Made by a program: the position numbers and the translations under genes. Of a DNA stretch of 64,000 nucleotides, positions 1-12,344 are shown piece after piece. The stretch is from NCBI GenBank assembly GCA_905250125.1, contig CAJNOL010000404.1, positions 62,001-126,000 of the forward strand, read 5' to 3'. Source of the stretch: Rotaria sordida. Lineage: Eukaryota; Rotifera; Eurotatoria; Philodinida; Philodinidae. How positions within the stretch are numbered: position 1 is the stretch's first letter; every line of letters begins with the position of its first letter. The notes beneath the pieces are model-generated. The model saw only the letters and a program-made list of their open reading frames with translations. It did not search any database and was not told the origin of the DNA.

Positions 1-96
1 AATTTTTATTGAATTTAAATTAATCAAATAATTATATATATGTTTGTTTTTTTTTTGTTTTTATTCTATTTCAATTAGCTTCGTCGAATATTGTCT

Positions 97-2260
97 ATGA
101 TAAGACCATTATTAATAATTATAACAATTATCTTTTCAATATTACTTATGTTACTTTATCTTTATTCTCATGAACATTATCAAAAAGAACATTTACCTCA
201 ACTTCAAGTTACATTACCAAATGGAACAAAAATATTTATTAATAATAAAGATTCATCAGAAAAAACAAATGTAATTGATCATTGGCATGATAAAGTAAAA
301 GAAACAATCAAAAATAGTGCAAATTTTGGTTTTATTCATGCATTTATTGCATCAATATCAGTTATTATTGTATCTGAATTAGGTGATAAAACATTTTTTA
401 TAGCTGCTATTATGGCTATGCGTTATGCACGTTTAATAATATATGCTGGTGCAATGGGTGCTTTAGGTACTATGACAATATTATCAGCATTATTAGGAAA
501 TATTGTTACAAAATTTATTCCAAGAATTTATACATATTATTTATCAAGTGTATTATTTGCATGTTTTGGTATTAAAATGTTAAGAGATGGATATTTAATG
601 TCACCAGATGAAGGTACAGAAGAATATGAAGAAGCTGAACATGAAATAGAAAAAGTTGATTTAACAAATGATCTTGAATCAGGTAATGGAGGAATAGGAA
701 ATCAACAACAAAGATTACAATCTACATCTAAACAACGAAATACATTAACAAAATTTACATTAATATTACGTCGTTATCTATCACCTATATTTATTCAAGC
801 ATTTATTATGACTTTTCTTGCTGTATGTATTATAAAATAGAAAATTTTTGAAAAATTATAATTATATAAAAACAAAGTATTAGCGTAGCTCTTTTGAAGT
901 TAAAATGTGAAATTCACATGTGTTCGTCAGTAAAACAAAAATCTCCGAACATCAAAAGCTACATTATTGAGAATGTATTTCAGTCATTCAAATTTTGAGA
1001 AAAGCTTTAGAACATTCTACTTCTTGTTGTTTATGTCATTCAGTGCATTTTCCCGTTGCTAAGGAGTTCTACAAACGAAGTCTGACCACGGTCATTGACA
1101 GTTGCTAGGACAACGTACTCATTGATCATTGGCATTTTCCATCGACATAAGGCAGATATGTATACTGCCCCCACGAAGGTAATCGTGTCTTAATTATGCC
1201 AGCTGTTAAATTCTATTGCTAGGAATTTTTGAAAGAGAACCTTAGAGAATATACTGAGTTAAGGGTACCCAAAAAAGTACCCTGTTACCAGTATGTCACA
1301 GAAACTTTTGGGTACCAAAGTACTTATAGGTACTTGAAAGTACCTAAGTGGTACTTTGCCAGGTATCCTGCTACAAAATATATAGTAACTGAGTACTTGA
1401 AGATGCTGATCAGGTACTGTTGTACAGTATTTTTAGGTACCCTGCTACCAAAATTTCAGTATGTTCAGGATTGAACCTGACCTTTCACTTTTTGCATTTT
1501 TTTCTCTCAAAGCGATTTATTACATTTTTTTCGATTTTATTATATTTAATTTTTTCAATTCCAAAAATTCAATAGGTCAAATGTCGAGGTCTGACCGAAC
1601 TTGAGTTGGTCGAATATCCATGAGACCACCGCAGGATAGTCCGCTCTTAATCTACGATCAAGATCAGCAAGTTCTCAACTAAGAAATAGTGAAAAAATTA
1701 GTATGAAAACAGATTAATTTCTTCTGTTTTGCTCAGTTGTTTATACGGAGCCGTGCGCGAACAAGAAAACGGTGAATGAACAGTCGCTACGCAGAACGCA
1801 ACAAATGTAGGGTATCCTGTAGAGTTTTCCTTAGTAAAATTACAGATGCGGGTATCCATACCAATACTGTGACTACCTTTGCTGCATCGCTAATTTAGGG
1901 AAAGGGGGCTAGCTGCAAAATCTCGATTTAAAACAACTAACATTCACTATAGTTTTCTTCGAAAAACAATACTATGAGTTTCACAAAAAAAGAAGAATTC
2001 TATTCTGATTTTTATTATTTTTGTATCTTTAGGAATGGGGTGATCGATCTCAAATAACAACAATTGTATTAGCGGCTACGGAAAATCTCTTAGGTGTTAT
2101 TATTGGTGGTATAATTGGTCATGGTCTATGTACTGGATTAGCTGTTATTGGTGGCCGTTATGTAGCTCAACATATATCACCGAAAACAGTGACACTTATT
2201 GGTGGCATTGTCTTCTTATGTTTTGCTTTATCAGTATTTTTTATCCGTTTGGATATATAA
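97..2260 (+). CDS. TMEM165: TMEM165/GDT1-family Golgi cation transporter, two exons
   Basis: Exons 97-822 and 2033-2260 are joined across a 1210-bp GT-AG intron in phase 0, giving 317 aa (human about 324). The protein has an N-terminal hydrophobic signal-anchor (residues 3-24). The first UPF0016 motif ELGDKT is at 94-99 and the second, EWGDRSQ, at 243-249 begins exactly at exon 2. The C-terminal half keeps GHGLCTGLAVIGGR. These paired acidic motifs define the family, whose members move Mn2+/Ca2+ in exchange for H+ in the Golgi and support glycosylation. Exon 1 may begin at 79 behind a pyrimidine-rich acceptor (tag at 76-78), so a 5' UTR intron is likely. ATG 97 is the first in-frame ATG. Reading through the intron stops at 840, which makes exon 1 look like a false 249-aa ORF. 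Confidence 0.93.
823..2032 (+). other. Large TMEM165 intron with repeats
   Basis: This 1210-bp intron starts GTATGT and ends TTTAG. It holds a short sequence shared with repeats at 49.8, 51.8 and 53.7 kb (around 880-930, containing AAAATGTGAAA). It also holds a run of GGTACC/AGTACC-containing units at 1264-1450, covered by a spurious 81-aa frame. I see no exon-like sequence in it. Confidence 0.7.
1264..1460. repeat. Degenerate GGTACC/AGTACY repeat tract
   Basis: GGTACC, AGTACC and GGTACT recur every 15-30 bases, and a unit of the form GGTACCCTG(C/T)TACC occurs near both ends of the tract. The TACTTGAA word also recurs in the repeat at 61310-61510. It lies wholly inside an intron and its function is unknown. 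Confidence 0.6.
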
Positions 2261-2543
2261 TTCTATTTAAGTTTTATTTTGCCTCTCTTTTTTTTTTCCT
2301 CTCTATGTCATAAAATTCTATATATATATATCAAATAACTGATCAACTAATATCAGCAATTGATCAATTCATTCTTTGTTTTTTTCTTTACTTTTTTTTG
2401 GTATTGTCTTTGTTGTTGTTATTATTATTATTTTATTTAGTTAATGAAAAGATGAAAGAACTAAAAAATAAATATTTTATTAAACTCTAATATTTCTACA
2501 TCTATTTTATATTTCTTGAAGATAAATAAATAAATAAATAAAT

Positions 2544-3125
2544 ATGAAAGTTTATGTTGCTGCACCTGGTCAACATAATTGGCCTATTATACCAGATGAT
2601 ATACAAGATCGTCTTTTAGCAATTCTTAATGAATATTTAAATGAAGAAAAACTTGAAATATCATTAAAACGTTCACGAAAGAAAATAAAAAATTTAATTA
2701 AACATCCAATTAAACAACATTTAGCTATTGGTTTACGTTGTGTTATGCGTTGTTTAAAACAAAATCAATGTTTATTAGTTTTTGTTTGTACATCATTAAC
2801 ACCAATTATTTTAACTAAACCAATTTTACTTCTTTCACAAATACATTCAATACCATCGATACGTATAAAAAATTTATCAACAATATTAACAAAAATATTT
2901 TCTATACGACATTGTTCAACAATAGGTTTTAAATTATCATGTCAAGAACATGAACAACTTAAAAAACTTATTGATAATCTTCTTCAAATAATAAATGGTT
3001 GTGAACAACAATCATTAACTTCAATAAAATTTATTCCAGGAAAAATTATTTCACCTTATCAAAATCCTAAACGTATTTCAACTGGAATAGAAAAAAAGAA
3101 AAATAAATTAAAAAAACAAAAATAA
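2544..3125 (+). CDS. RPP38: RPP38-like RNase P/MRP protein subunit (L7Ae/L30e fold)
   Basis: Single-exon 193-aa ORF starting 283 bp after TMEM165 on the same strand. The segment from about residue 50 to 140 (HPIKQHLAIGLRCVMRCLK, then LLVFVCTSLTPIILTKP, then FSIRHCSTIGFK) follows the L7Ae/L30e core as it appears in RPP38, including the conserved LTPI..TK stretch. RPP38 binds kink-turns in RNase P and RNase MRP RNA in the nucleus and nucleolus. The C-terminus is lysine-rich (EKKKNKLKKQK), like the basic tails of this family. It is shorter than human RPP38 (283 aa). NHP2/L7Ae relatives are alternatives, but the order of motifs fits RPP38 better. An AATAAA lies at the stop codon. Confidence 0.75.
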   Translation: MKVYVAAPGQHNWPIIPDDIQDRLLAILNEYLNEEKLEISLKRSRKKIKNLIKHPIKQHLAIGLRCVMRCLKQNQCLLVFVCTSLTPIILTKPILLLSQIHSIPSIRIKNLSTILTKIFSIRHCSTIGFKLSCQEHEQLKKLIDNLLQIINGCEQQSLTSIKFIPGKIISPYQNPKRISTGIEKKKNKLKKQK

Positions 3126-3191
3126 ATCATTAATTTTTTTTTTTGTTTTTTGTATTTGTAGATCGATTAAATTCTAATATTATATTTAATT

Positions 3192-5176
3192 ATGGAAGAT
3201 TCACAACGTAAATTAAACGATGCTATTTCAACAATGGCTGGAACATTACATCGAAATTATCTACGACGAATTTATGTATGTTTTGATTTATTTAACTTTT
3301 CCTGAAATTTAATTTTCATACGACTAAATAAGATAAAATTATTTTAAAAATCATCATACTTTTGCTAAACATTCACTGGTGTTCCATTTCAAGATGATTT
3401 TCATAAAAATAAATAGAATTATCTATAATTTAACTGAATAGATACACAATCCCTAGTCGAGACTCTCTAGAAGAATTCCTGTCATGAGTCCCTAGCCCCC
3501 CCCCCCCCCTCAAAAAAGTTAGTTTTCGTCAGAATGGCTAAGGTTGAGATAAATACATGGAGAGAAAGCCTGTCATTTGCTCTTTCATAAACGATAGATA
3601 TTTTTCTTCGATGCCTCCTTTTTCCCGAAAAATTTTCAATATTTTTGACGATCCCTATTCGAAAAACCCAAAAATCTTTTTTGTTTTTTCTCAAGATGGT
3701 AGTCGAATGACGCATTTCCAGCGAAAGTCTACTATGATCCTATATAAAGTCAAATCTTTTTTTTTTGTTTGAAAGCTCGTGTTTGGGGCTAGCCTACCTC
3801 GTGGTTCTTTTTTTAAAATAAGCCCTTTTATTATTATATAAGAAGCCATCTCTATAGAAAAAGAACTATTTTGTAGGGGTTTTTTGAGTCATTGAACTTG
3901 TCATCCATTTCCTTCGCTTAAAAGGTATGAATTCAAAAAAAAGGACCACGATGTAGGCTAGCCCTACAGACAAGCTTTCAAACAAAAAAAATTATATATA
4001 TATTTATATATATAATGAGGGTTCACAGAGAATTCTTGGAGATGAGATGACCGATTTTTTGACCCTTGTTTGATTCATATCTCTGTCAAACGTCAGGATA
4101 TCGAGCTGAAAATTTTACCAGAGCCTCCTCGCTTCAGCCTATTTGAATGTACCTGGGCTAAGATCGATTTTCGACGGGGGGAGGCACCCTTAAGAGGGTA
4201 TTCAGGGACTCCCCTGGGAGTTGATAAGTATTATCAGGGTCTCTTCAGAAGCCACTATTTGAATTCTCTGAAAAATTCAAATTTTAGAAGAACTCACCGG
4301 GAAGTTTTAGGGAGATCTTGAGATATGCAACTCTCCTGGGGACTCACGACAGGGATTTCGCATTTTTCAGAGGACTCCTCGGTGATTTCGTTGGAGAGAG
4401 TCGACTAGGTGTTTTGAATACTCAATATTTAGATATGAGAGAAGCATATCTCAAAACTAAAATTACATTGAAATGGAACATCATATTTATACATCTTTTT
4501 TGAATGTTTTGTAAAGATAATAAGTTTTAAAATAATTTTGTCTTATATAGTATGAAATAAAAAGATATTCGAAACTTTCTTCTTTCGATTGCTAAAAATC
4601 TTTATCGAGCTATTGAACTTAACGCTCATCAATATTTAGTTCTGATGTGGATATTAGCCATATGAAAACGAAAAGAGTCAGTTGTTTTGTTGTTAAAATA
4701 TACTTGGCGATGAACTCATATACTCATAGAAGTAAATCGAACCTTACACTTTTTTACATACTTTCGAGATAGTTGACAAAAATATTGTTTTTCATTTGAA
4801 ACTATCTAGAAATCCACCAATATTTGATCATTATATTTTCTTTCTTTTTTAATTTTAGGGTGATGCATTTAATTGTTCATACCGGTGTACGGAAGATCCA
4901 ACACTTGATCCAGTAAAATTTAATCAATGTGTTGAAAGATGTTCATCAAAAATAACTCAAGCTGAACAAGCAATGAGTCAGGAAATGCAACATGTACAAG
5001 ATCGTTTAATGCGATGTATACAAAGTTGTGAAGATAAAGCAAAAGATAGTGGTAATAAAGATGAAAATCGTCTTCGATCTATTTTTGAACCATGTGTTGT
5101 CAATTGTGCTAATGAAATTCATCAATTATTACCTAAAATTGAAAGTCGTATTAGTGATCAATTAAAAAAATATTGA
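3192..5176 (+). CDS. FAM136A: FAM136A-like mitochondrial intermembrane-space protein, two exons
   Basis: Exons 3192-3275 (28 aa) and 4859-5176 are joined in phase 0 across a 1583-bp GT-AG intron, giving 133 aa (human 138). The junction LRRIY/GDAFNCSYRC aligns with the human IRKMQ/GLMFRC region. Four CX3C pairs are visible: C34/C38, C52/C56, C81/C85 and C107/C111. Twin CX3C pairs are typical of small oxidised intermembrane-space proteins imported by the MIA pathway, which matches the reported location of FAM136A. The phrase RLMRC.QSCEDKAKDS is near-diagnostic. The intron carries a nested pair of MITEs. A frame beginning at ATG 4973 alone would lose the first two CX3C pairs. Confidence 0.92.
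3452..4411. mobile_element. Outer TIR element, interrupted by a TTAA MITE
   Basis: The left end reads CCCTAGTCGAGACTCTC (3451-3467). The right end read on the other strand is ACCTAGTCGACTCTCTCC (4411-4394). Just inside each arm is CCTGTC(A/G)TGAGTCCC (about 3478 on the left; inverted at about 4335-4350). The TTAA-type MITE at 3496-4189 sits inside, so this is a nest of two elements within the FAM136A intron. There is no transposase ORF. Confidence 0.55.
3496..4189. mobile_element. TTAA-type MITE, copy 1 (in FAM136A intron)
   Basis: The left end is a C-run followed by CTCAAAAAAGTTAG. The right end is GATTTTCGACGGGGGGAGGC followed by acccTTAA, so the ends are inverted. The left flank is CTAG instead of TTAA, presumably mutated. 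The middle is an imperfect palindrome: a GTTTGAAAGCTCGTG arm at about 3768 and its complement at about 3974. It matches the copies at 6486-7136 and 10018-10690. Noncoding; frames at 3482-3772 are artefacts. Confidence 0.7.
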
Positions 5177-6485
5177 AAAAAAAAAAAAAAAAAAGAAATA
5201 TGAAGATTTTTCTCATATTTGAAAAAATCAACAATATATGTGTGTATTTAGGTTGATTTTTTTCCCCATTTTGTTTTTTCTTTTCCACCGTTTTTTGTAC
5301 GAAAACAAAATTATAGGAGAATAAAAAAGAAGAAGATAAATGCATAAAATTCATTAGCTTTCTATTTGATATTATGAAAATTTTCAATTACAATATTGAA
5401 TTCAATCAATATATAATGACAATATGATATTTAACTCAAATTTTGTACTACAATGAAAAATATCACTTCCAGTTAAAAAATTGTATTTAAGACTGGCTTT
5501 TAGTCATCAAATGCTTGTGTCTTCTCATTAGGGAATATAAATTTGAAATTCAAAAATTGTTAAAAATCAATTTCGACTGTTCGTTTAATTTCAATTATTT
5601 AAAGCGAAAACAATCTTAAGTTGCATGTTTTCATAGTATCGTTTTAAATCAACAGAATACAATATTAACCAGATTTCGTCAGCAGAGAACGGACATAGGT
5701 TATACAGTCAACAAGTAAAGGAAGAAGTAAGAAAAAACAGCGAAACTAATACTATAGGCGATAAGTTCAACTTGTCTTGGAACATAATAAACTAATTGAA
5801 TTACACCAAGCATAAGAGTCATAGCGATCTGGATGATAGTAGGACGAGCAAGTTCGTCTTGGTATATATTAGACACTGCAGTAGTTTCAGTCAGTATTCA
5901 ATCCCTGAGATTCTTCTAAAGATTTCGAAGTTCAATCGATTCTGGCAACCGTATGATAACGATGTTCATTGTCCTTGAAAAAATGATCATTCTTGTCTGC
6001 ATGAACGTTAGTTGCACAGCTGGCTATAGAAAAGCCCAATACTTAACTTTCATTTTCGATATTAACAGAAATTGACGTGGAAGCGACCATATTCGATTAG
6101 TTGAACGAAGAAAATGCATAGTGTGTATCAGTGAGATGGTATCGTTTGTAATGAAATATTTATCCATAGGAGGAAAGAATCAAATAGTTTAGTAGATCGG
6201 AAAGACGAGAACAGCAAGGGTTGTGTTTTTGTATGTACACATTTATCACGATGAGTTACTATCATCAATAAACAAATAACGATCTCTGTAAAAAGAAAGC
6301 TTTCGTAGGAATGTCTTTCGTAGGAATGTCTTTCGTTAAATGGGTACCATATTGTTTTTGTTGTTTAAATTCTTAAAAATTTAATTATATCAATTTAAAA
6401 TTAACTTATTTGATGATGTAAATTATTTAAAAAAAAATTACTTATAACAATTTTCATAAATTTAAACATTCAGTTTTACGTTTAA

Positions 6486-7136
6486 GCTTCCGTTCCCTTC
6501 CCTCTCAAAAGTCAATCTTCAGCCAGGAACGTACGAATCACATGAAATACTTAGAATACGTTGTGGTTGTAATGAAAAGACTATGCTGAAATTTTCAGCC
6601 CTATATCATCATGTTTTCGAAAGATATTCAGCCAACAAACGTCAAAAATAGCTCATTTGTGCATTCGAAATTTTCTGTAAACTACAGCCTCAAGATTTGA
6701 CATTTTCTTGTTTGAAAGAGCATATCAAAACGCAGGGCATGACGGAAATTTTACTTTTAAATTTTCATTTTTTAAAGGAAAAACAGGAATGAAAAATTAA
6801 AGTTCTTAGAAAACTCTCAAAAAATATAGGGCAGGAATCATTAAAATACTCTGTTATATAATAGTAATAAAATATAACTCTAAAAAGAGACTCCATCATG
6901 CCCTGCACCTTAGCATGCTTTTTCTATCAAAAAAAAACCTCTATTGGATACAATGAAGTTTCTTCGAGAATTCTGAAATGTGCGATCAAAGAAGCATAAG
7001 CCGAGAAAAATCGGAAAAGATTTTTCTAAAAACAGCATATTTTTCAAGTAGTAGGTGGCGAGAAAATCATCAAAAATTTTTTTGAAAAAACAATATACCA
7101 AATAAAAAACTGACTTTTTTTCGAGGGATAGGATCC
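6486..7136. mobile_element. TTAA-type MITE, copy 3
   Basis: It is flanked on both sides by TTAA (6482-6485 and 7137-7140). The left end is GCTTCCGTTCCCTTCCCTC and then TCAAAAGTCAATC. The right end read inverted is GGATCCTATCCCTCG and then AAAAAAAGTCAG. The central arms (CTTGTTTGAAAGAGCATATC at about 6707, complement at about 6905) match copy 2. The part at 6950-7090, read on the minus strand, aligns with the left part of copy 2. Noncoding. Confidence 0.75.
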
Positions 7137-7261
7137 TTAACGATGAACTGCAATCTATAACGGTCGCTAAACATTGAGCTTCACTATTTCGATTTAATGA
7201 GCTGTAATTTGTAAAGTACCCTAAACTTCTGATTTTTTTCTTACTGAATCTCACTGTTGTA

Positions 7262-7487
7262 CCAAGAAGTTCTAGGTGTGGACGTGGGGTGTGGGTGTCG
7301 GTACATGACAGGACGAGTTCTGAAAATTAAAGCTTTCCTCCAGCACTGAAGAATGTATTGTAGTACATTAGAATACATGAAAGTGTATGAGAGTACCTGA
7401 CGTTACAAATCCTCAAATTCTAAGTTTGGGGGGGGGGGGGTTCATATTCTTTCCAGAGTACAATTTGTACTTGTATTCGCGCAGCCC
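7262..7487 (-). repeat. Interspersed repeat R, truncated copy (inverted relative to 20911-21187)
   Basis: It contains the same blocks in reverse order as the copy near 21 kb: GTACATGACAG, TTCAGTGCTGGAGGAAAGC (inverted), CCTCAAATTCTAAGTTTG, a G-run, then GAGTACAATTTGTACTTGTA and TTCGCGC. The end with GTACTTGTATTCGCGC is intact and the other end is missing. It contains a 12-13-base G homopolymer (7428-7440). Confidence 0.75.
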
Positions 7488-10017
7488 TCAAAATATATAA
7501 CAAAATTAATATAAAATCGAGTAAAATAGAATAAATGAGAGAAAATTATATTAAATATTGAATAAATGTTGATATTTCAGTCAGAATTGACCTTCTTCAG
7601 AACTTTGCTTTGATGATAGTAGTATGGAAAGGACAAGACGATTATACTGATAGATGGTGACACCTATGGTTCCTGGACCGTGGTGGCGTAGCCAAGGGTA
7701 CGACCGTTAGGCAATTGCTCATGGATTTCTTTTAAAATGATATCAATTGTCGAATGCCAAAAAATCCTGATATACATACATGTGCAAAGATTGAACTGGT
7801 GTCGTTTTAATACATTGTATCTTGTTATGAGTTAATCAAGTGATCTCGAAAGATCAACTAACTTTATATTCCATTAAACCGATGAACACAATGATGATTA
7901 TTCAATTTTTTTTTCAAAATACTCATTATTTCACTTGAATTCGTTAATGATTCTATTTGTGCTTATGTATGCTATTTGACATAAAGGGAGTGATCGAAAA
8001 GTTTCGACTCATTTCAGTAAATCGATGATATCTTTGAAAAAATCTATATATGGGAAATTGACTGAAATATGTAGTTTTGTAGAGAAAGATTAGAACTATT
8101 ATTCTGCAAGAAAAAAGATACTTCAAAATGAATAAATATAATGTAATATTTTGATTATTTTAATAATCTTAAATAAATATTTTCGTTTTATATTTTTTGA
8201 GAAAAGTTTTTATAATAGTGGTATGTTTTTTTGCTTATAGAGATTTTTCTTTTATCAAATTTATCATTTCAATTGAATAATATTCGTCATATTCACTGAT
8301 TATGATTACAGTTTTATAACACCTCATATTATTAAAAGATTTCACATCCACAGTCTTTTTTTTAATAAAGTTTACTATTTTCAATTTATTCTCTAATATA
8401 TCAGTTACTGAGATCTATCTTTTCGATAGTTTTATTAAAAAACTTCCAAGATTCATTTCAAAGCTAAATAGATAAGATATGACTAAGAGAAAATTTGTGA
8501 GGAATCATTCGACAAAATTTAAAGATGTCAAAAAAAATATATTATTGATATATGAAGGAAAATTTAGTGTAGAAAAATATGAGAAAATGATTAACAATAT
8601 TTCAAAAAAAAGGTTAAAAGCAATCGTTCGAAAACAAGAACGACGCAGGATATCATATTGCACTACATATATACATTTCGAAGTATCTCTTTTTCAAATG
8701 ATGACTGTAGTCTTCCTCTACAAACTTATATATTTCGATCGATTAACCATATATAGGTTTGTCAAAGATATCATTGTTTTACAGAAAAGGATAAAAACTT
8801 TTCGACTACCTTTTATTATATACAAATATCTGAAAGTTGAACCGTATATTCGTGAAACAGTAGAAAAAAAAAGCGAACGAACTTGTCTTCAATAAACATC
8901 GGTTTTTGTGATAGCAGCGAGTATTAAAAAAAATGATAACCCAATTGATCTTTAGTTGTCCATTGCTCCCACTTCTCAAAATAATTTAGCTGGGAAAACG
9001 ACCCATGAATTAACAATTCCTAGCTGTCTCACTAATTGAAAATATCTGGAAAAGTGATCAAGAGTATCATCAGAGAGAAAAAAAAATGATTGATGGTTCC
9101 TCGACATTCCACTTTGAGAACAGTCCACAATATGTGTTTTTCGTTCTAGAAAACGAAATCAAATAGATTCAAACTAAAAAATCCTCAAATAATCTCATAT
9201 GAAGTCAACCTGTCATAGCTTTTTCTTAGGATATTTTCTCGTCAGTCACTGAGTGAATCAGATGCGAAAATAATAAGTGTATTACTAACTTTATTCATAT
9301 AACACTTAAGTGGTTACTTCTGTTTGCATTAAAAAAAAATCCCCACAGGCAACCAACGAACGGAAGTAGTTTATTGACTAAGTAATAGCAATTGTTTTTA
9401 CCAACTTTCAAAGAAACAGAACAAAATAAAGATTTCGATGAAGCAATTTTGAATCGATGTATGTTGACAACGGTAGCATAGTTTTATGCCGTTGCTGTGA
9501 AGAGTAACGGGTAATCAGATGAGTGAAAGGTTTCAGGAAGAAAAAAAAAATGCTAAATCATGTTATTGTCACTATTGGAGGTGAATTCTTCTTTAACATT
9601 TTATGACAACAATCAGACATACGTATAAAATTACACATTCTAACACGCACAACCTGCAATAACAAAAAAATGTACATATAGGTATATGTGAATTATACAA
9701 TTTCATAGCAGAAGGATGGACGTATTGAAGATATCATGTCGACTTGAGCAAAAATATAAATGTTTGATTGACGTTGCAATAACAATGCGCGAATGTGTTT
9801 TCAACACAATTTCGGTAATTTCCAAAATTTCCACTAATTTATGAGGTAGGGTTCTCATTTCATCATATGAACATATATATTTGAAAAATATATCTAAGGA
9901 AGTTTCGAAAATTACCAAAATTTCCTGCTAATTTTCCGTAAGTTACTGGTTATTATTTTTGATGGATTATGATGCTACGATGGAAATTTCCATTGATGGA
10001 AAAATTTACTTTTTTAA

Positions 10018-10690
10018 GGCCTCCCCCACTCAAAAAAGTCAATTTTTGAAATTGAGATAAATGCATGGGAAGATAGCTCGTCTTCAGATCTTTCAGATAT
10101 GATATAATTTTTCACCCGACATCCCTGTTTTTGGCAAAATTTTCGATGATTTTCGGTAACCACTTCTTGAAAAATATGCCTATTTTGAAAAAAACGAGAA
10201 ATGTTTTTCGTTTTTTCTCAGTTTTTTCTTTCTTGACCGCGCAACCCAAATTTTTCGGTCCAGGCTCATATGATATATTTAAATTTTTTTCTTGTTTGAA
10301 AGAGCACGTCAAGGTGCAGGGCACCACAGAGTCCTTTTTTAAATTAACCTTTGTTTTTTTTATTATATACACAAGCACCTATGCAAATTGACGTCTATTT
10401 TTAGCAGATTCTTTGAGTCATTGAACTCGTGATTCCTTTTCTCCGCTTAAAAAGTAATAATTTAAATAAAAAGGACTCTGTGGTGCCCTGCATCCTGACA
10501 TGCTCTTTCAAACAAAAAAAAAATTAAATATATTGAAAGAGCCCGGACAGAGAAAAATGGGTTGTCAAATGACCTATTTTTTGACCCTTGTTTGGTTCAT
10601 ATCTCAGTCAAACACCGTGATATAGGACTGAAAATTTCATGCGATTTGAATGCGGTTAACCTGGAAATCGATTTTTGAGGGGTGAGGGCC
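10018..10690. mobile_element. TTAA-type MITE, copy 2 (intact ends)
   Basis: A 673-bp element with perfect TTAA on both sides (10014-10017 and 10691-10694). The left end GGCCTCCCCCACTCAAAAAA pairs with the right end read inverted, GGCCCTCACCCCTCAAAAAT. The centre folds back: the arm at 10288-10345 (GTTTGAAAGAGCACGTCAAG, then GTGCAGGGCACCACAGAGTC) is repeated inverted at 10462-10528. TTAA target duplication is the hallmark of the piggyBac superfamily; the assignment of this family is inference. No transposase is present. The overlapping 86- and 88-aa frames on opposite strands reflect the palindrome. Confidence 0.8.
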
Positions 10691-12344
10691 TTAAGAAATC
10701 TGAACATACCTCGTAAGCAGTGCTGTCACCTTTTGAAGTCCGAAAAGCAGAAAATAACAGAAGTTTTATCATCGAAAAACAGAAAAACATCAGAAAATAT
10801 GTTTATGATATGAAAATAACAAGTAGCTCGTAATAATTGAGGGTTCCAGTATTTTGGTAACATCTTAAGCGTTATCTTATCGCTCACGCCTTATTTTTTT
10901 TATCAAAAGATTCACCGTTTTCTTCTGCTCAAATTGCATATTTCGTTGTAAAAATACTTATCTCCTTCTCTTTCGACATCACCATGATATAAAACGAGCA
11001 CTACACAAAACTTTCAAAATCTCTATTTTTTTCAATTTTTTCCGAAAACATCCAGTCCTTAGATTAATCTTATTATCATAGGTCGTGCCATGTTCTTTAT
11101 CCAGAAATAAAATAAATTGCCTTCGGTACGTTGTTTTAAATCATGATGATGTTGAAAGAGAGATAAGGGTAACGGTTAAGATGTTAACAAAATACTGAGA
11201 TCCTCTTTTATTACGAGCTACCTGTTAGTTTTAAATTTTAGTTTCAGTATACTAATCACTCGTATTGTATGGCATCACAAAACGCAACTAATTAACAAAT
11301 AGACAGAATCATTGAACATGTTTTCTTTTTAAGGAGTATTCTTCATCTGATTTAAGAGCTTTTAACAAATCTTTTTTACCTAATAGATATTTATCCATTA
11401 CAGAATATGATAAGGAGAAATTCAAAATAATTATTGATTAAATCATAGCATTTAAAATTTTTTTGTTTCTTATTGTTCATAGGATAAGCAATATTAGCTT
11501 TTTATTAACAATGTTCGGAAAATTGTTGATGACGAACGATAAATGTTAGTTGAGACGGATCAAATTTATATTTTTTTAAAGATTATTAATATTCGACGAC
11601 TTTGAACCGTTCTCTGTTGAAGATAACTCTATTCAATTTCTGTTTTATGGTTTAGCTCCTGATGACATAATTATTATTTCAGCAACTCCCATTGCTTTGT
11701 GAATATCTTCTTTGCTAGTCGAGCTGCCATTAACATCTAGAGGTGTTTTTTCTATCTTTTTTCCTCTCACTGATCATATTAATTATTCATGTTCATTGAG
11801 TAAACAAACGAAAGAATATATATATGTTGATGTATATGAATTACATGAGTAATTAAAATGCTATAGAAAGTCATAGGTAAAGAATTGATTTAAAGCCAAA
11901 TATGCAGATTGATAGTTGTTTGTGGTCAGTAGAAAATAAAAATCATCTGTATCAAACAGAAAGAATTAGAATGGTACAAAAATATTAGTAGTTTTTAATA
12001 CAGTTTTTTTTTAATAATTATGGAAACGAAGGTATTTCAAGTGAAAAATGTTGATTGAAATGATAAATAACGCCGTATCAAAAAAAGCAGAAGAGGTGGC
12101 AGCTCTGCTCGTAAGATAGACATTATTTTGTGAATTTATTGACATGAGAATTCTGATAATCGACTTTCTATGGAACAACAATAGCTAATTGCGTCATTCA
12201 TCGTAATGATTTGAAAAAGAAAGAATCGTATTTACAAAACTATTCTCATTAAAAGATTGGCTCTCATAAAATAAATTTTATGTAAATAGTACCTTTTAGA
12301 TAAATAGTTTCAATCTTTTTTTCTTTTCGATTTGTGCCTTGAAA

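Larger units (their letters stand above)
5177..12344. other. 7.2-kb gene-poor region between FAM136A and EMC7
   Basis: Apart from the three repeats listed separately (6486-7136, 7262-7487, 10018-10690) I see no supportable gene. A tandem 17-mer (CTTTCGTAGGAATGT) occurs twice near 6299-6332. The longest frame, 138 aa at 8479-8895, is A/T-driven and rich in Lys, Ile and Tyr, with no recognisable domain; it is not annotated. The stretch at 7620-7760 is more GC-balanced than its surroundings but has stops in all frames. Confidence 0.6.

Noticed and set aside
8479..8895. 138-aa plus-strand ORF
   Set aside because: A/T-driven composition, no domain, no splice context; possible by chance in 7 kb of AT-rich DNA.
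10112..10391. Overlapping 88- and 86-aa ORFs on opposite strands
   Set aside because: Both lie in the palindromic TTAA MITE.
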